This document shows, one piece after another, positions 1 through 11,467 of a stretch of 64,000 nt of DNA. The notes below the pieces were generated by a model. The model did not search any database, was not told where the DNA came from, and saw only the letters and a program-made list of their open reading frames with translations. This DNA comes from Branchiostoma floridae (taxonomy: Eukaryota; Chordata; Leptocardii; Amphioxiformes; Branchiostomatidae). The stretch spans positions 12,793,075 to 12,857,074 of the forward strand of contig NC_049980.1 of the NCBI RefSeq assembly GCF_000003815.2, in the 5' to 3' direction. Made by a program: the position numbers and the translations under genes. Position 1 is the first letter of the stretch; the number at the start of each line of letters is the position of its first letter.

Positions 1-561
1 CTAGTGTATTGATTCCCGCCCCTTTTCCCTCTTAAAACTCTACAACCCAGACGGGAGCACTGCCTAAAAAGCCACTTCATACGGTACTTAATTGTCATGG
101 TAACCAGCTACTTAATTTGAACTCTTAAAAGATCACTGCCATATGCACGAGTTGAAAACAAATAGGTCTAACTGTCTCTAACAAATAGGTAAAAATGAGT
201 GATCCTATTCCTATCTCATCGGCGGCCTTTCCACTGATCCAAAATCGCTGAGCGACCGTACAGAAACAAAAAATGGATTTGCTCGGCCCTCGATTGTGGG
301 ACCAGAAATGACTAACTCCGGGTATTGAGTACTAGTAGTTAGAGATCTTGGAGACAGATCGATACCACCTGACACGTCCGCACAAAACGTTGCATGCACC
401 ACAGCCGTTACCATTGAATATATGATCATACTTACTGGTGGTACGTGTAACTAGATCGGCTACTCGAATCTAACGTTCATTATAAGATATCAAACATATA
501 CATCTGTACCTTTTTATTGAATAGCTGTTCTAAACTGCAAAACGTTTCACAAAAAGACCAC

Positions 562-1989
562 ATGGCGCGTTGGAGGCGCCGCTCGGGTGGACTGTGTTCT
601 GCTCTAGCCGTGCTGCTGTTTGTAGCGGTGTACGCCTTTCTATTGTACAGGCTATCTCCAGATGAGACTACAGACGACGACATTTCTAGTCTCAGCCAGA
701 GGTAAGGCATTTTGTATGGATATATAATTGTACGCTTTACGTAAAGAATAAAATATGGATTGATAGATGTATGCGAAAGGGAGTGCTGATCATGAGGTTC
801 TGTATTATAAAAGAGCAATGGTGTTGACTTTACCCGACATAATATAAAATGAATGTTACGTTTAATTATGCACCGATGGTTTGCTGTTCTATATAGGAAT
901 GAGGATGGTGAGGAGGAGAAGTGTGCCGAATCCTGTCCTTGCCCCTCTCCCGAGCCAAGACGCTGCGTGGAGAAGACTAACTTTGTCTTTGTCAAAATGC
1001 ACAAGTGTGCTACGGAGATGCTGACGTCAGTCTTCCATCGCTATGGCGACGAGCGAGATCTCGAGTTTGTCATTTCTAGAGGTCCGCTAGGGGACTGGTA
1101 TCTGGGTTGGCCTTATCCAATCACGAAGCAGGTCTATCGACCTTCCAAATCCGGCACGTTCAACATCATGTGTGAACACGTCGTGTTCGACAAGGCGGCT
1201 ATGTCAAAGGTCATGCCTGAGGATACCGTTTACGTCACCATCCTGAGGGAACCCTTCAGTCATTTCAAATCGAGCTTCAACTTCCACGGCGTCGCAAGGA
1301 TTGCTGGGATACGTGGTGATGACCCTATGGACGAGTTTTTCCGTGCGCCGCATCTGTACGACGACATTTATGTCTCCACCGTGAAAGCTGGAATTCCGAA
1401 CGGCGTCTCAGTTACTCGTAACTTCCTAGCACACGACTTAGGGTATCCCAGATGGAAATGGGAAAACTTGACGTACGCCAAAGAGTTTGTGAAATACATA
1501 CACCAAGAGTTCTACCTTGTTATGATACTGGAACACCTTATGGAGTCCCTGTTGTTACTCAAGCGCCTGATGTGTTGGGAGATTCAAGATTTACTACATT
1601 ATCCTATCAACGTCATGACATACGGGTACAAGCACGACCGACCAGGACATCTCATCAAGAAGCACAAGAACTGGAGCAAAGTTGACTACATTCTGTACGA
1701 CTTTTTCAACAAGACACTGTGGGAAAAGATCAGCAGACAAGATAAGAGCTTCTTTGAGGAGCTGGAATATTTCAAGAAGGTTCAGAACGCAACCATGGCG
1801 TACTGTTATTCCTCTGACACGACCCCACTGGTGTTAGATGGGTCTAGGTTCAGTAACGCCATCACAATCACACGACATTACTGTATGAGGATGATGAGGA
1901 ACACACCGCAGTACTTGGGTGACATCTTTAAGAGGAGATATGACGGGACTGAGTACACTATACATAAGCTATGGCCTTGGGTGAAGTGA
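562..1989 (+). CDS. Galactose-3-O-sulfotransferase family protein (GAL3ST-like)
   Basis: Two exons, join(562..701, 897..1989), give about 410 residues; the donor reads GAG/GTAAGG and the acceptor is ATATAG. I start at the ATG at 562 because the open frame further upstream offers only a TTG. The protein has a type II Golgi layout: a short basic N-terminus (MARWRRR), one membrane anchor at about residues 11-31, an acidic stem, then the lumenal catalytic domain. Family landmarks are the 5'-phosphosulfate loop region (VKMHKCATEML), the 3'-phosphate region (VTILREPFSHFKSSF), and the later LVMILEHLMESLLLLKRLMC and NWSKVDYILYDFFNKTLWEK blocks, all matching GAL3ST proteins. These enzymes move sulfate from PAPS to O-3 of galactose on glycolipids or glycoproteins in the Golgi. 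The acceptor sugar of this paralogue cannot be told from sequence. Length fits the family (about 400-490 residues). Confidence 0.88.
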
Positions 1990-3779
1990 TGATCGAATCT
2001 CGACATTTATCCTGACGTTGACATTTTAGGTAAATGATAATCATTGCTTTGTACACGGAGAGAAATATTTTACGGGCAAAGGTATTTCTATATCTATATC
2101 ATGATAATATAATATAATGTTAAAGATACCAGTACCTGATGCATTTCAGCCTTTTTTTGCTAAATTGAATCACTTCGGCCGAAATGTAAAAAAAAGGAAG
2201 AGAGGACAGAGAACACAACATTTTTCTCCAGGCCTCACGACACTCTGAATAGGATGTATGTGATACCTTCATCTATCGCTAGGCGTTGTGTGTTAAAATA
2301 AGTATAATAACTCGATGAGAAAACAAAAGAGATTTTAAGAATATCATCTACACAATCATCTGCACATTGAATTAGAATCAGTGTAGTAGATAGACTACTT
2401 AAAACAACTTCAAGGAACTCCGTTATCTGATGATAATCTGTCGTTTCAAAGCAGTGCAAGACCCCGTTCAGACTGGCGTTTGCAAACCGGTTTCAGGGTC
2501 TAATTGACTAACGTCGGTTTATAGTATGGTCCTGTCTGGGCGGACTAAGCCACATTTGATGAATGGAAAATGGGTACGTGGCATATTTTTATCAATTTAC
2601 AAGGAATCCAAATGGAACCAATTTGAAACGTGGACACGGTCACTATGACGAGTCTGATGGTCAAAATCATGCCGTACAATAGAATGGAATTAAAATCGGA
2701 TTAGAACGTGCAACTAGAATTCCATGATCGACCCCACACATTCGCCAAATTATTTCAACCTTTGTATGACTATTGTGTTTGTCATACATTTTACATCAGG
2801 TTGAGAATCTGGAAAGGGGCCATCCATTTCATATGGGGTTAAAGATTCTTGGAAGAAATCCTATGGTAGTGGAAAAAAACCATTTTACATGTTGTTAGAC
2901 TCCAAGAGTAGAGGGGGGGGGCATCTCACATGAACTTGATGGTAGTACTGGGAGGTAAGGCTTGGTGTGAGAAGAGAGAACCAAGCCATTTTGTTCTAAT
3001 TCTACTGTAAAACAAACAAGTGCACTACACAATCATCTGATTTCAGCATATTTGTTTAATAACAAAATAGAGAAATGCAAAGTGTATAATACACAAACCG
3101 CATAATAAATGAGGATACTCTAGCATAAAAAAATTAACCCATTCAGCTTAACAATTACCCTCACTCTAGGACATAGTGGATAAAAAAAGCTAAAATCATT
3201 AAATATCAACATGTCAGTACATGGTATAGAGGTAGCGTGGAGCCTTTGTACTTAAACAATCATAGAATTTTTTCAGTCTAAGGCTAAGGCATTTGAGCTG
3301 ATTATTAGTGTCCGTCAAAATGTGTGTTTGGTGGGGTTAGGCTGTTAGTGTGTATGTGTGTATGTGTCTGTCTTGTGTTAGTGTCAGCTCCAGCCTTAGC
3401 CTCAGTTACTAGGGAAATTTCCAAACAACTGATTTAAAGGGCTACAACCTCTACACAATAAACGTACAATGTTGACATTTACAGAATTCTAACATGTAGA
3501 CTACTTTTCTGCGACAATAAAAAAAAACAATCCAGCATCAGCGACCCCTGTACTGGAATGGCATCAAACAAATACAATCAGAAACAGATGCTTCTAACAA
3601 AAAGCGCCTAAACAACACTACATCTCCAAGCCCATTAACAAAAAGAGACGAAACCTTCACTCAGAAATATGGGGAAAACTATACCTAACGTATGTAAGCT
3701 TAACTATATGTACATGTATCTAACATCGTGATATACATGATAACTGTAAAACCGTACACTTTGCATTCTGTTTGTATTG
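1990..3779. other. Intergenic stretch after the sulfotransferase
   Basis: No open frame with splice context or family similarity was seen. It includes the 3' UTR of the sulfotransferase gene, AT-rich sequence, and a TGTG-rich low-complexity patch near 3320-3375. Confidence 0.5.
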
Positions 3780-4142
3780 ATTCGGTTTCTGTGACTGCGT
3801 CGATAAGAACTAAAGACTAAAATATTGATATAAATAGGCTTTTCAACCTCCTGCCTTTCTGGCCTGTGTCATTCTCTTGGTTCGGGACCCAAGAAAAGAA
3901 CACGAGGCAGATTATGTAATGGTCTAGGTCCCCGACAACCACTGACCATGACATAAAACAGAAAGGACAACAGTTGGTTAACCAGGGAAGACCCTGTTTA
4001 TAAAGAACAGAATTAACAGTAACTGACTGAATACAATCCCGGCCATCGACACAGTCACAGAAATAATATCAGCCACACACCAAGCTTGTACACCACAGAA
4101 ACGTGTTTTAGCTCTGAGGGGAAAAGGAGCCTCCATTTACAA
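3780..4142 (-). repeat. Duplicated block, copy A (pair with 6468-6860)
   Basis: About 360 bp that reappears at 6468-6860 in the same orientation, nearly identical across the core (3861-4012 versus 6570-6722). Read on the - strand, both copies start with ATG and share a similar hydrophobic reading frame (MEAPF...RF.GVQAWCVA...SMAG..F.QL...ILFFINR), followed by a second shared frame (VVVGDLDHYIICLVLFSW). This looks like two exons of a decayed or lineage-specific membrane protein gene, but no complete gene could be assembled and the family is not recognised. Confidence 0.6.
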
Positions 4143-4189
4143 AATGTCCTAACGCTCTACTGGCTAGATCACTCAGATCGCAGGGCGCA

Positions 4190-4345
4190 CATACGAGCAC
4201 CGATCTTTCTGGACGTCACCGTGGAGATGGTGTCGGACAATCTCTCACCAGGATAAGTCCCACCATGAACATTGCAGCTGCAGTTGATCAGGAATCAATG
4301 CGGTCCTGGAAGCTGCTGGGAGATGTCTCCTTCCCAACTTATTGT
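4190..4345 (-). repeat. Diverged copy of the 7050-7133 exon-like sequence
   Basis: On the - strand this shares GTGACGTCCAGAAAGATCGG and a GCTGCAGCTGCAATGTTC-like stretch (up to single changes) with the copy at 7320-7490. It has no intact reading frame. It is probably part of the same duplicated unit as 3780-4142. Confidence 0.5.
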
Positions 4346-4769
4346 GACTGCAAGAAAGTGAATTACAATCAATTATGACGAGCTAGACTTCCATCGTTTT
4401 GCTACTCAGTTTTCCTAATCAAAATATTTTTGAAAAGGTACAGAGGAAGTTAATAGACTATTGTAATGTATGTAGCGCTAAAGTGTAACGCGAAATGGTC
4501 AAAGTATTGCTTACTGATCTTAACCATGTCAAAGTTGGTAGAAACGGTTCAACAACTGTGAGTGTCCTGAATCTTTTTTGAAAAAAATCATCTGACTCAC
4601 AGCTAAACTATTCAACCAACCTAATTTTGAAAAGAAAACTCTATTAAGCACTGTTCACCAGAATATTTTTCATTAACCATTGAAACTAAGCTTACACTCG
4701 CCAAGTTACAAGTCATTACTAAAGATTGCTATGCTACAACTGCATTCAGACAATATTGTACAACACAAA

Positions 4770-4906
4770 CAACGTATTATATGGGAAAGACTGTCCACCT
4801 CCTTGGTGATGCACTTGGTGTTGTCACGAATCACGATATTGTCAGTGACGGTGATGCTTTACACCTCCATACCCAGCTCCTCTCCTCCCTTATGGCGTCC
4901 AGACAT
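4770..4906 (-). pseudogene. Histone H4 pseudogene fragment 1
   Basis: The - strand from 4906 begins ATGTCTGGACGCCATAAGGG and later reads CATCACCGTCACTG, then CGTGACAACACCAAGTGCAT. It follows the H4 order Met-Ser-Gly-Arg, Lys-Gly-Gly, His-Arg, Arg-Asp-Asn, Ile-Thr-Lys. An in-frame stop, indels and loss of the rest of the gene show it is dead. Confidence 0.6.
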
Positions 4907-5374
4907 TTCTAACAAATAGGTAGAAGAAAAAGGCATGCATCATTTGTCTCATTCTCCTACGCAGAGGGACCACAGTCGTGTCAAAACTCCTAGGCTAATG
5001 CCGTTGGGGACCGGGCGTTAGGAGGATGCATTTGTCTCAACACCGCTGCAACAAACACACAAGACTCAATGCCTGTCCAAAGGCAAACGGGAATGTTATG
5101 TATAATTAGGACATCGAATACTACTTCAATTACTACTACGCCAGTCTAGACAGAATGCCAAAACAATATACAGTGCTTGTAATATGTATGGCTAATGCTA
5201 TAAGCAGACAGTCTGACTTCACGCAGCACAGTACAATACCTTCTCAATGTCTTGTTTGCAGAGCCGACTTACATACAGACATCTAAATTTAGTTATGTAA
5301 TCTCCAGAAGTTGCTGAAATCCAGCCACGAGGAGGCACCAAGACGCCTTCTGTCAGGACCACTGTCTCTCCAGA

Positions 5375-5415
5375 TGTTGTGAAGCGCCTTCAGTGACGTA
5401 CCTAACGTCCAGACA
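5375..5415 (-). pseudogene. Histone H4 pseudogene fragment 2 (short)
   Basis: On the - strand ATGTCTGGACG is followed closely by CGTCACTGAAGGCGCTTCAC, which fits the H4 start joined by an internal deletion to the His-Arg-Lys-Val-Leu-Arg region. This is weaker than the other copies because it is short. Confidence 0.4.
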
Positions 5416-5559
5416 TTGCTGTGATATCAGTAAAAGAAACAGACATGCATCAGCTGCCTGACTACCGCTGTAACATATTAACAAACAAAGGGTTCAGCGT
5501 CTACCCACTGGCAATTAGCAACTGGAAACACAAAATACCTTGTCTATGTTGGGAAACAC

Positions 5560-5675
5560 TCATGCCTCCTTGGCTTGGTGATGCACCGGATGCTGTCACG
5601 AATCACTTTCAGTAACCGTGACGCTTTACACCTCCATTCCCAGCCAGCACCTTTCCTCGCTTCCCAACTAGACAT
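5560..5675 (-). pseudogene. Histone H4 pseudogene fragment 3
   Basis: The - strand from 5675 starts ATGTCTAG, then GGTGTAAAGCGTCACGG, CGTGACAGCATCCGGTGCAT and CACCAAGCCAAGGAGG. This is the same order as H4 codons for Ala-Lys-Arg-His-Arg, Arg-Asp-Asn-Ile-Gln-Gly and Ile-Thr-Lys-Pro. A stop codon and small indels disrupt it. Confidence 0.6.
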
Positions 5676-6026
5676 TTCTAAAAAAATTCGGAAGTAGAAA
5701 CAGGCGTATGTATAAACTGCCATATCACAGCTGCGACAAACATAAAAGGCTCAATGCCTGCTCCAAATACTAGTATATATGAGCAAATTTTTCACCTGAC
5801 AAACAGCCAAGCCAGATGACACATGTATGAATTCATATACTTCACTCCATTCAGAGCCAGATAGGCAAATAAGAAAAAAATGACTATTGAACTTGTAATT
5901 GTTAAGGTACAAAAATAGAAACTGTAAACTTAAACTTGCCAACATAATGAAAAAAGTTATTCTTATTCATTGACAAAGACCTATAGTTAATTTCCCACAA
6001 TACAGTACGATACCTTGTCATAAAAG

Positions 6027-6099
6027 ACTGCGAAGCCCGTTCGCTCACGTTCGGCACCTTCCTTCGCCAGTCCTCGCCTCCCTTTCCGCGTCCAGATAT
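6027..6099 (-). pseudogene. Histone H4 pseudogene fragment 4 (clearest start)
   Basis: The - strand reads ATATCTGGACGCGGAAAGGG, then GGCGAGGACTGGCGAAGG and AGGTGCCGAACGTGAGCG. It aligns with an H4 start, Ser-Gly-Arg-Gly-Lys-Gly-Gly-Lys-Gly-Leu-Gly-Lys-Gly-Gly-Ala-Lys-Arg-His-Arg, with the initiator ATG changed to ATA and a frameshifting base change. It ends near the Leu-Arg-Asp codons. Confidence 0.68.
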
Positions 6100-6467
6100 T
6101 TCTTCTTACGGTGGGATGATCCTCGGGAGAAAAGACGAGACAAAAATTAAACCTAACCCAGAACTATGGGAAGACTATACCTAACAATATACATAAAAGA
6201 AAGCTAAGCTACGTGTATTGGCATGGCAGGAAGCTCACATGTTTTGTCATTGTAATTTCAGTTCTAGTTTTAACATAGAAATAGCGAGAGAAATCATTAT
6301 ACCTCTTGTTTGTTGGCAGGGTGTTGAGTGTGCTTTGATGAAATCCTAAGTAATGCTGCTTTTGGCATAATGCTGCCTTTGTTTTGCTTGGATTTTCGAG
6401 AGCTATAGCTACTTCTGCACTCAATGCTTCAGTCTGCTTCTGTGATATACAAGCCCAATGCATAGCT

Positions 6468-6860
6468 GATTCAGTTTCTGTGACTATGTCGACGCCGAGA
6501 TGGCAAGTTTTATCTAAACGACTAAACTAGTAATATCAAATAGGTTCTTCAGCCACCTGTCCTCCTTTCTGGCCTGTGCCGTTCTCTTGGTTCGGGACCC
6601 AAGAAAACAACACGAGGCAGATTATGTAATGGTCTAGGTCCCCGACAACCACTGACCATGACATAAAACAGAAATGACGACAGATGGTGAACCAGGGAAG
6701 ACCCTGTTTATAAAGAACAGAATTTGAAATAATTGACCGAATACCATCCCGGCCATCGACATAATCACAGAAACCAAACCAGCCACACACCAGGCCTGTA
6801 CACCAAAGAAACGGACTGAAGCCCTGAATGCAAAAGGAGCCTCCATTTACAAAATGTCCT
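6468..6860 (-). repeat. Duplicated block, copy B (pair with 3780-4142)
   Basis: Second copy of the block described at 3780. On the - strand it keeps an open frame of 70 residues beginning with ATG at 6846 (MEAPFAFRASVRFFGV...), with two hydrophobic stretches, and an overlapping longer frame ending near 6539. The frame is better preserved here than in copy A. The product is not recognised. Confidence 0.6.
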
Positions 6861-7049
6861 AATGTAAACCCCTCCCGACAACATCGCTCGGAATGTCAAC
6901 AGAACACACTCAAGCACCTTACCTACAACTAAGAGTTCAGTTAACGAAACATCACAACTAATTTACTTCCTATCATGCCGATGAAAAGCAAGTCCCAGCC
7001 CATCTCTGCTATAAGTTTCCGTTTTACACCCCATAAGACGCAAGAGTAC

Positions 7050-7133
7050 TTAACTTAGTTTCAGGTCCCTTGGCAGGGCGTAAACTCGAGCACCGATCTT
7101 TCTGGACGCCACCTTGATGGCACCAATAAGGTC
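7050..7133 (-). CDS. Possible terminal exon of an unrecognised gene
   Basis: On the - strand a pyrimidine-rich acceptor (TTGTTTCCAG) is followed by 27 codons, DLIGAIKVASRKIGARVYAL then PRDLKLS, and a TAA. Diverged copies at 7320-7490 and 4190-4345 share the core, and the copy at 7490 also has an acceptor before the Asp-Leu-Ile-Gly codons. Conservation between copies in this frame suggests it was coding. The upstream exons and the family are unknown, so it may be a remnant rather than a live gene. Confidence 0.3.
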   Translation of the reverse strand, partial: DLIGAIKVASRKIGARVYALPRDLKLS

Positions 7134-7319
7134 CTGGAAACAACAAAGCGAAATTTCAATTAGTTAAAGACAGACTTCTTGCTTTTTTGTAATTCATAAC
7201 GCACAAAAGGCCGCACAAATTATTTCCTTCTTATCATGCCACCGACAAGTTATTCCCAGCCCATCGATCTCTGCGAGATGTTTCCGTTTTACACCCAATA
7301 AAACACACAAGAACTTATC

Positions 7320-7490
7320 TTAGTTTCAGGTCCTCTTGCAGGGCGTACACACAAGCACCGATCATTCTGGACGTCACCGTACAGCTAGCCGTGGAGATGG
7401 CATCGGACAACCTCTCACCAGGATAGGTCCCACCAGGAACATTGCAGCTGCAGTTGATCCGGACTTGATGGCACCAATGAGATCCTGTAA
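7320..7490 (-). repeat. Second copy of the exon-like sequence, with an internal insert
   Basis: On the - strand this starts GATCTCATTGGTGCCATCAA after an acceptor-like CTTACAG. It carries about 80 nt absent from the 7050-7133 copy, then rejoins it at the GTCCAGAATGATCGGTGC core and ends with the same Asp-Leu-Lys-Leu tail codons. The insert shares sequence with 4190-4345. Confidence 0.45.
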
Positions 7491-8170
7491 GCAAGAAAGT
7501 GAAATAACAATTAGTTCAAGACAGACTAACGTCAAGAAATGATTAAGGCAATAGATAAGGCACAGGTATGCCTTGCATGTAAGTGCAGCTTGGTCTGCGT
7601 TTTTTTATCATCCGACGGTCACAAAAGAATTCAACGTTTACGTATACGATATATCGATTTTTGAAATAACATTGGACTGATAATAAGTTATATAAAACGT
7701 ATAAACACACATCAAACACTCTGTGAAAAACGGCCAAACTAACCTGTTATCTAAGGTAGGACGCTGAAAGAACAAAGGACTCCGTCGACGTCACCGAGCG
7801 GCCGTGATGTTGTTTTGTACTGGTAAGCTGCGAGGTATTTAAGCCGTCAACTCAGACACCTGGCAGACATATGGCGCGACACTGTCCACGATTCAGGTCT
7901 GGTCTAAAAATAGCCCCTGGTGTCATTGGTCAAAAGGTAAGCTTCTTCGATTGGTTATCTGAAATAATGAAATTAATTGCAGCACACGACCAGGACCAAT
8001 GATGCCTGGGGGATGACTGATTGCTTGACCAATCACTAACCAGTAATCATTTTCACCTGTGTTTTACATACCATTGTTCGTCTCCCCCAGACCATTTTCA
8101 TTCGATTCTTTTACAACGTGAGGCCGTAATGTTACCCGCTTCTTCTCACGGACTCGCACCGTAACCAGAA

Positions 8171-8310
8171 ATATCTACACATAGCAAGGGCTGCCGAAGG
8201 GAGATGTCAACCGTTACCGCTTCGCGACAACGCCCCGAGATCCGGAGATGTCAAGAAATATCCGGGGTCATCTACGAGATGACCGCGGCGTTTTAAACGG
8301 TGATAATAAC
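8171..8310 (+). pseudogene. Histone H4 pseudogene fragment 5
   Basis: The + strand has AGCAAGGGCTGCCGAAGGGA, CGTTACCGCTTCGCGACAAC, then GATGTCAAGAAATATCCGGG and TCATCTACGAGATGACCGCG. These match the H4 order Lys-Gly-Leu-Gly-Lys-Gly, His-Arg...Arg-Asp-Asn, Gly-Val-Lys-Arg-Ile-Ser-Gly-Leu-Ile-Tyr-Glu-Glu-Thr-Arg-Gly-Val. The middle is deleted and the frame is broken. Confidence 0.68.
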
Positions 8311-8525
8311 GACAGGCTTTGCTTAGATTAGCTATGTTGGTGGACGTTAATTCATTGCAGTTTATGAGATTTGTCCAGTACTAGTTCTAATTGTGTGGCC
8401 CACATTCCCACTTACCGTTGGGTATCCGTTGAGCATTTTGTGTTTGTTACAGCGAGGCGAGGCAGCTAATGCGAGCCCGTCTCTTTTACCGCAATAGACG
8501 TCTGGCGATTTACTGGAAATAGGCG

Positions 8526-8675
8526 AAATATCTCCAATCGATCGGTATCGGAGGCAAGGGCTGCAAAGGGGGAGGCCAAGGCTCACCGTAACGCGGGTGC
8601 TTCACGGCACATTTCGGGAGACATCGGGAGAATCTCCGGGTTCATCTTTGAGGAGATCCGCGGTGTTCAAAACAG
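8526..8675 (+). pseudogene. Histone H4 pseudogene fragment 6
   Basis: GGAGGCAAGGGCTGCAAAGG, CCAAGGCTCACCGTAACG and then GAGAATCTCCGGGTTCATCT, TTGAGGAGATCCGCGGTGTT follow H4 codon order from the N-terminal tail to the Ile-Ser-Gly-Leu-Ile-Tyr-Glu-Glu-Thr-Arg-Gly-Val region, with an internal deletion. It lies about 360 bp from fragment 5, and the flanks of fragments 5, 6 and 7 also resemble each other, so the unit was duplicated in tandem after decay began. Confidence 0.65.
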
Positions 8676-9137
8676 CAGGCGGGCGCCTTGGTCTTCTTAA
8701 GACATTTGACAAGGTAATGAAGCCGTACATGTGTTGGTAGCATGCATCATGAAAAAGAATGTCATTGTCAACATAGCCCGGATCTTTATTTTCATGTCTT
8801 TGTCGAGACATACCAACAGAAAGGTTTACAGTTTCAATATATGGACCTGAACAATGCTTAGTTAAAAAGTAGTTTTCTTCTCCTTAAATATCCATGGGCT
8901 TTGTCAGATGGAATATTTCGTTGGTTAGGAACTTTTTAAACAATGCATTAAACAATTTTTTTGTGTGATATTGTCCTAGTCTGTATAGGCTGACATTGGC
9001 ACAACAAGCAGAGAGGCCAAGGTGCAGTTCTTATTGTGCCACATTCGCCCATTGGACAGTCGTTGAGCCTTTCATGTTTGTTACAGCGGCGGTGAAGTAC
9101 CTAATGCATGTCTCTTTATTTTGCTGATATCACAGAA

Positions 9138-9275
9138 ATGTCCGGACGTACTAAGGGAGGAGCTGGGTAAGCAAGGTGCCAGGCGCAACCGTCACTGAAG
9201 ATGCTTCCCGACATCAGTGCATCACCAAGCCAAGGAGGCGTCAAGCCCTACACGTACGGTGTTCTTCAGAATTTA
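9138..9275 (+). pseudogene. Histone H4 pseudogene fragment 7
   Basis: It begins ATGTCCGGACGTACTAAGGG, then GGTGCCAGGCGCAACCGTCA, GCATCACCAAGCCAAGGAGG and ACGGTGTTCTTCAG. This matches the H4 start, Gly-Ala-Lys-Arg-His-Arg, Gly-Ile-Thr-Lys-Pro and Arg-Gly-Val-Leu-Lys. An early stop (GGGTAAGC) and internal deletions make it non-functional. Confidence 0.65.
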
Positions 9276-10840
9276 TTACATCATTCCATTAAATTCTGCA
9301 TGTCTGCTGTTAATATTCACACTCCTGGTGGGACATAAGGCGTTATTATGACCCCTTAAAATATGTTTGGAAATAGATGGTTTTTAGAATGCTTTATTCT
9401 AGATGTTTTAATCATATCATGACATTCCAGTGCAGAAGTGGCAAACAATAAATTGATGTTTTACTTTTTTGTCCTATGTGAATATATGTCTTTTGTGTTT
9501 TAACTTAGCCTAAAGTTTCCAAAACCTGTGTCTAAAATTACAATGTAGTATCTATCTAATAGTATAGTGATATTGATCATTTATGGTGTAGAAGGTTACT
9601 TGCAGTAATTTTCCTTCTTAGATTCGTCCTTAAGCAATTTGGCTACTGAATGTACGATTTACGAGCCAATATCAATCTTGTAAATGTTTACTACAACTGT
9701 TCTGGTTAGAAGACAACAACGTCCTCTGGTGTCTATGTGGCGTACTGCACCTGTACCGTAGTTATTCCATCAGCGCCCGTAAAAACTAGTATTTTCTCAT
9801 TTTCCTCACTTCCTTCCACGTTGCCATTCTGTGTTAACCTGTTGAACGCTTTGTGGGAATGTTTGCCTAGTCTTGTAGAATGTGAATAATGCTTTACGAA
9901 TAATGTGGATTTGCCTGTAGCCAGTAACCTTTGTTGTAAATATATTATGATATACAAGTACAACCTGGGCAACACATAGTACACTGTGTGAAATTCCTCG
10001 AATTTGTCAAACAAATGCTATCAAATAAACCGTGTTTAACCATGTGTTGTTTTCATTTCTCTTTCAACACGCTCAAACTCAGGTGAAGTGATACCCCCTC
10101 TACCGATACCCCCAGACTGTCGGAAAATGTATGATCCCTCTCAGAAGTTCCCACCCCCTAAGTTTTGTGAAATGGTGGATCCTCCATGTCAAGAGCCTTG
10201 ACCTGACAAAACTCAAAGTGTTGCTAATATCAATTCTTAGAAACCAAATTTATGAATGGGAATAGTATGGTCAATCAAGTTAGCGTAATATATGTTTAAT
10301 TCTAGAACATTATGACACTATGCCTTAGATAAAATTGGGTGACAATACTTTGAAGAAAATAATCCTTCTCGCCACTGTCAAACTTACGTATCAAACCTAA
10401 ACGCAAACTGTCCAATTTTCCCGCGATTTCTCGCCAAGTAAAATTTTCTCGATTGTCTCAACTGACCCTGCCAAAGTCAAATCTACCGAAAATGATGTTA
10501 CCGGATATTGCCATGAGCAATGTTCGTAAATTCATCGACAAAGACGTTCAAGGCACGCGTATCTAAGCAACCGCCCAAATGACCGTGTTGCAAACTCCAA
10601 ATCCTCGCAAACTACGACGTTAACCCGGGCGCAGAGTGACATACGACCACTGTATGGTCGCAATATGCATGTGTTCCTGACATTTCTGTATATACCGTAT
10701 TGTGTGGTCCCGCTTATGAATATTAATTAGTCTTTGCCTTCCTCTTCTCTGATTGGCTGGCTTATTGATTGAATTAACTCTTGCTGCCATCTCGATGCCG
10801 ATGCAGGTGTGGGAGAGCTTTGTGGGGTGAACGTCCGAAA
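9276..10840. other. Gene-free stretch before annexin 1
   Basis: Mostly AT-rich sequence without splice-supported frames. The only longer frame (- strand, 9733-10014) shows no family features. Confidence 0.45.
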
Positions 10841-11275
10841 AGTTACGGCTGGAGACCGAAAGAAAACCAATTTCCCCTTGAAATTAAGCATTCTAAAGTA
10901 GTTTATGCCAAAGATTTTACCTGGATCATTTTACCAACTATCTAATGCCTAATGAAAATTTCAGGTCATTCGATTGTAATACCAGGGTACAGGGGGCCCA
11001 AATATACCGTTTTGGTCAAAAAATGACCATAAAACATCAATAAAATCATTTAAGCGACAGATATGAAAAAAATGAAAAAAAAAACATCAGGGAACTAGAC
11101 CACTCTACCCTTGTGTCAAATTTCAGCTCATTCAGTCCAGGAACGACGGAGATAACGTGTTTTGAAGATTTGACAGGAGAAGAAGAAGAAAGAAAGAAGA
11201 AACATTACGAATACAATATATTTCACCATACATGTGGTATGGCTGAAATATAATGAGGTAATAACCTCCTTGGAT
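10841..11275. repeat. Probable dispersed repeat upstream of annexin 1
   Basis: This holds phrases typical of a dispersed non-coding element: a purine-rich GAAGAAGAAGAAAGAAAG tract and an end reading GAGGTAATAACCTCCTTGG. Similar wording, with the GAGGTAAT end, occurs in the element at 47667-48703. The family is not identified. Confidence 0.35.
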
Positions 11276-11467
11276 GGAGAAATGGGATTTGAATCCAGAC
11301 AGGGCCTCCTGGCGATTTGTTCACCTGCAACGTCACCGCCTGATCACGTGACTACTGCGTGACGACAGTCTAGCAAACCTCCCCAAGGTTACCAATACCC
11401 CGTCAAACCGGTTCTGTCCGGTTCCACCCATCGATATATCTTACAGAAGGTAGACATAAAATCCAAC

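Noticed and set aside
517-561. Longer N-terminus for the sulfotransferase
   Set aside because: The extension starts at TTG; the ATG at 562 gives the expected basic tail and membrane anchor.
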